NCBI GenBank assembly: GCA_049454295.1
Contig: JBMTYG010000073.1
Coordinates: forward strand, 1-15,534
Direction of reading: 5' to 3'
Length of the DNA: 15,534 nt
DNA from: UBA7803 sp049454295
GTDB lineage: Bacteria > Pseudomonadota > Gammaproteobacteria > Pseudomonadales > Azotimanducaceae
This document shows, piece after piece, positions 15,153 to 15,534 of the stretch. Below the pieces are notes generated by a model. It was not told where the DNA came from. It did not search any database and saw only the letters and a list, made by a program, of their open reading frames with translations. The position numbers and the translations under genes are program-made. Numbering within the stretch: the first letter of the stretch is position 1; each line of letters opens with the position of its first letter.

Positions 15153-15534
15153 GATTCACCCATGAGGCTGGTGACGCGAACCAGCTCTTCGAAGCGCTCA
15201 TTCGCAAGTCCGGCCGAGATCGCATCCTGGGCCATGGCCACGCCGTTCGCGAGGCTGACGGCGACGCCCGCAACATAGATTGCAGCCCCGGCGTTCAAAC
15301 TGACGATATCGGCGGCATCGGACTCTGGATCGGTGAGTGCCTGGCGCAGGAGCGCGAGGCTCTCGGTCGGTGAGCTCACCCGCAGGTGCTCGGTGGAGCG
15401 ACGCCGGATGCCAAAGTCCTCTGGACAGATCTCCTGGCTCGTGATTTGCCCGCCACGCATTTCAACGACCGAAGTGCTGCCATCGAGCGCGATCTCGTCG
15501 AGTCCGTTGGCGTGTACCACGAGTACGTGCTCGG
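15149..15534 (-). CDS. trpD: Anthranilate phosphoribosyltransferase, C-terminal part (runs off the right edge)
   Basis: Only the last part of the protein, about 127 residues, is in the window; the frame is open at the right edge. TrpD adds phosphoribosyl pyrophosphate to anthranilate in tryptophan synthesis. The visible part begins EHVLVVHANGLDEI, a known motif of the C-terminal domain (VVHSGGMDE in E. coli). It goes on with DIVSLNAGAAIYVAGVAVSLANG, the family's conserved helical end, and stops at TGA overlapping the trpC start by four bases. The N-terminus, with the PRPP-binding GTGGD region, should lie beyond base 15534. It is the upstream member of a trpD-trpC pair. A short alternative frame starting at 15520 is only the edge of this gene. 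Confidence 0.93.
   Translation of the reverse strand, partial: EHVLVVHANGLDEIALDGSTSVVEMRGGQITSQEICPEDFGIRRRSTEHLRVSSPTESLALLRQALTDPESDAADIVSLNAGAAIYVAGVAVSLANGVAMAQDAISAGLANERFEELVRVTSLMGES

Noticed and set aside
14373..15278. 301-codon plus-strand frame opposite trpC and trpD
   Set aside because: Shadow of two well-conserved trp genes; no domain, no ribosome binding site.

Overview
The window is GC-rich, densely coded bacterial DNA from a gammaproteobacterium. The evidence is a Vfr-like CRP, a Coq7-type ubiquinone hydroxylase, and gene order that follows two chromosomal blocks known from Pseudomonas: dsbD-aroQ-accBC-prmA-DUF3426-dusB-fis-purH-purD, and trpD-trpC-crp/vfr-osmC-speD-coq7. I cannot name the species. 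No plasmid, phage, insertion sequence, CRISPR or RNA gene is visible. Every stretch without a gene is under 300 bases.

Layout. Bases 1-1946 (minus strand) carry a tight three-gene cluster, transcribed from a TPR-like lipoprotein through a PCuAC copper chaperone to a DUF2333 membrane protein that runs off the left edge. A divergent spacer of about 160 bases leads to the plus-strand run: dsbD, aroQ, prmA, DUF3426, dusB, purH and purD. Next come a pair of small membrane/coiled-coil genes, a DUF1993 gene and coq7. Three minus-strand blocks or genes follow around crp: a VOC-fold gene and osmC on the minus strand, crp on the plus strand, then trpC and a partial trpD on the minus strand.

How the genes fit together. 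DsbD sends reducing power to the periplasm and PCuAC binds copper there, so the left end may serve periplasmic thiol and copper homeostasis, perhaps for cytochrome oxidase assembly. purH and purD are steps of de novo purine synthesis, trpC and trpD of tryptophan synthesis, aroQ of the shikimate pathway and coq7 of ubiquinone synthesis. prmA and dusB act on ribosomal protein L11 and tRNA. This is mostly housekeeping DNA.

Most unusual region. Bases 4549-6591 form one reading frame in which PrmA (exactly 293 residues) is fused without a stop or start to the zinc ribbon of the neighbouring DUF3426 protein. It continues through a long Pro-Glu repeat and into a membrane segment and DUF3426 domain. 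A single in-frame TAA inside the Pro-Glu repeat breaks that frame. Other departures from the usual order are the missing accBC between aroQ and prmA, a missing fis between dusB and purH (where two back-to-back hairpins stand instead), and a VOC-fold gene where speD would be expected.
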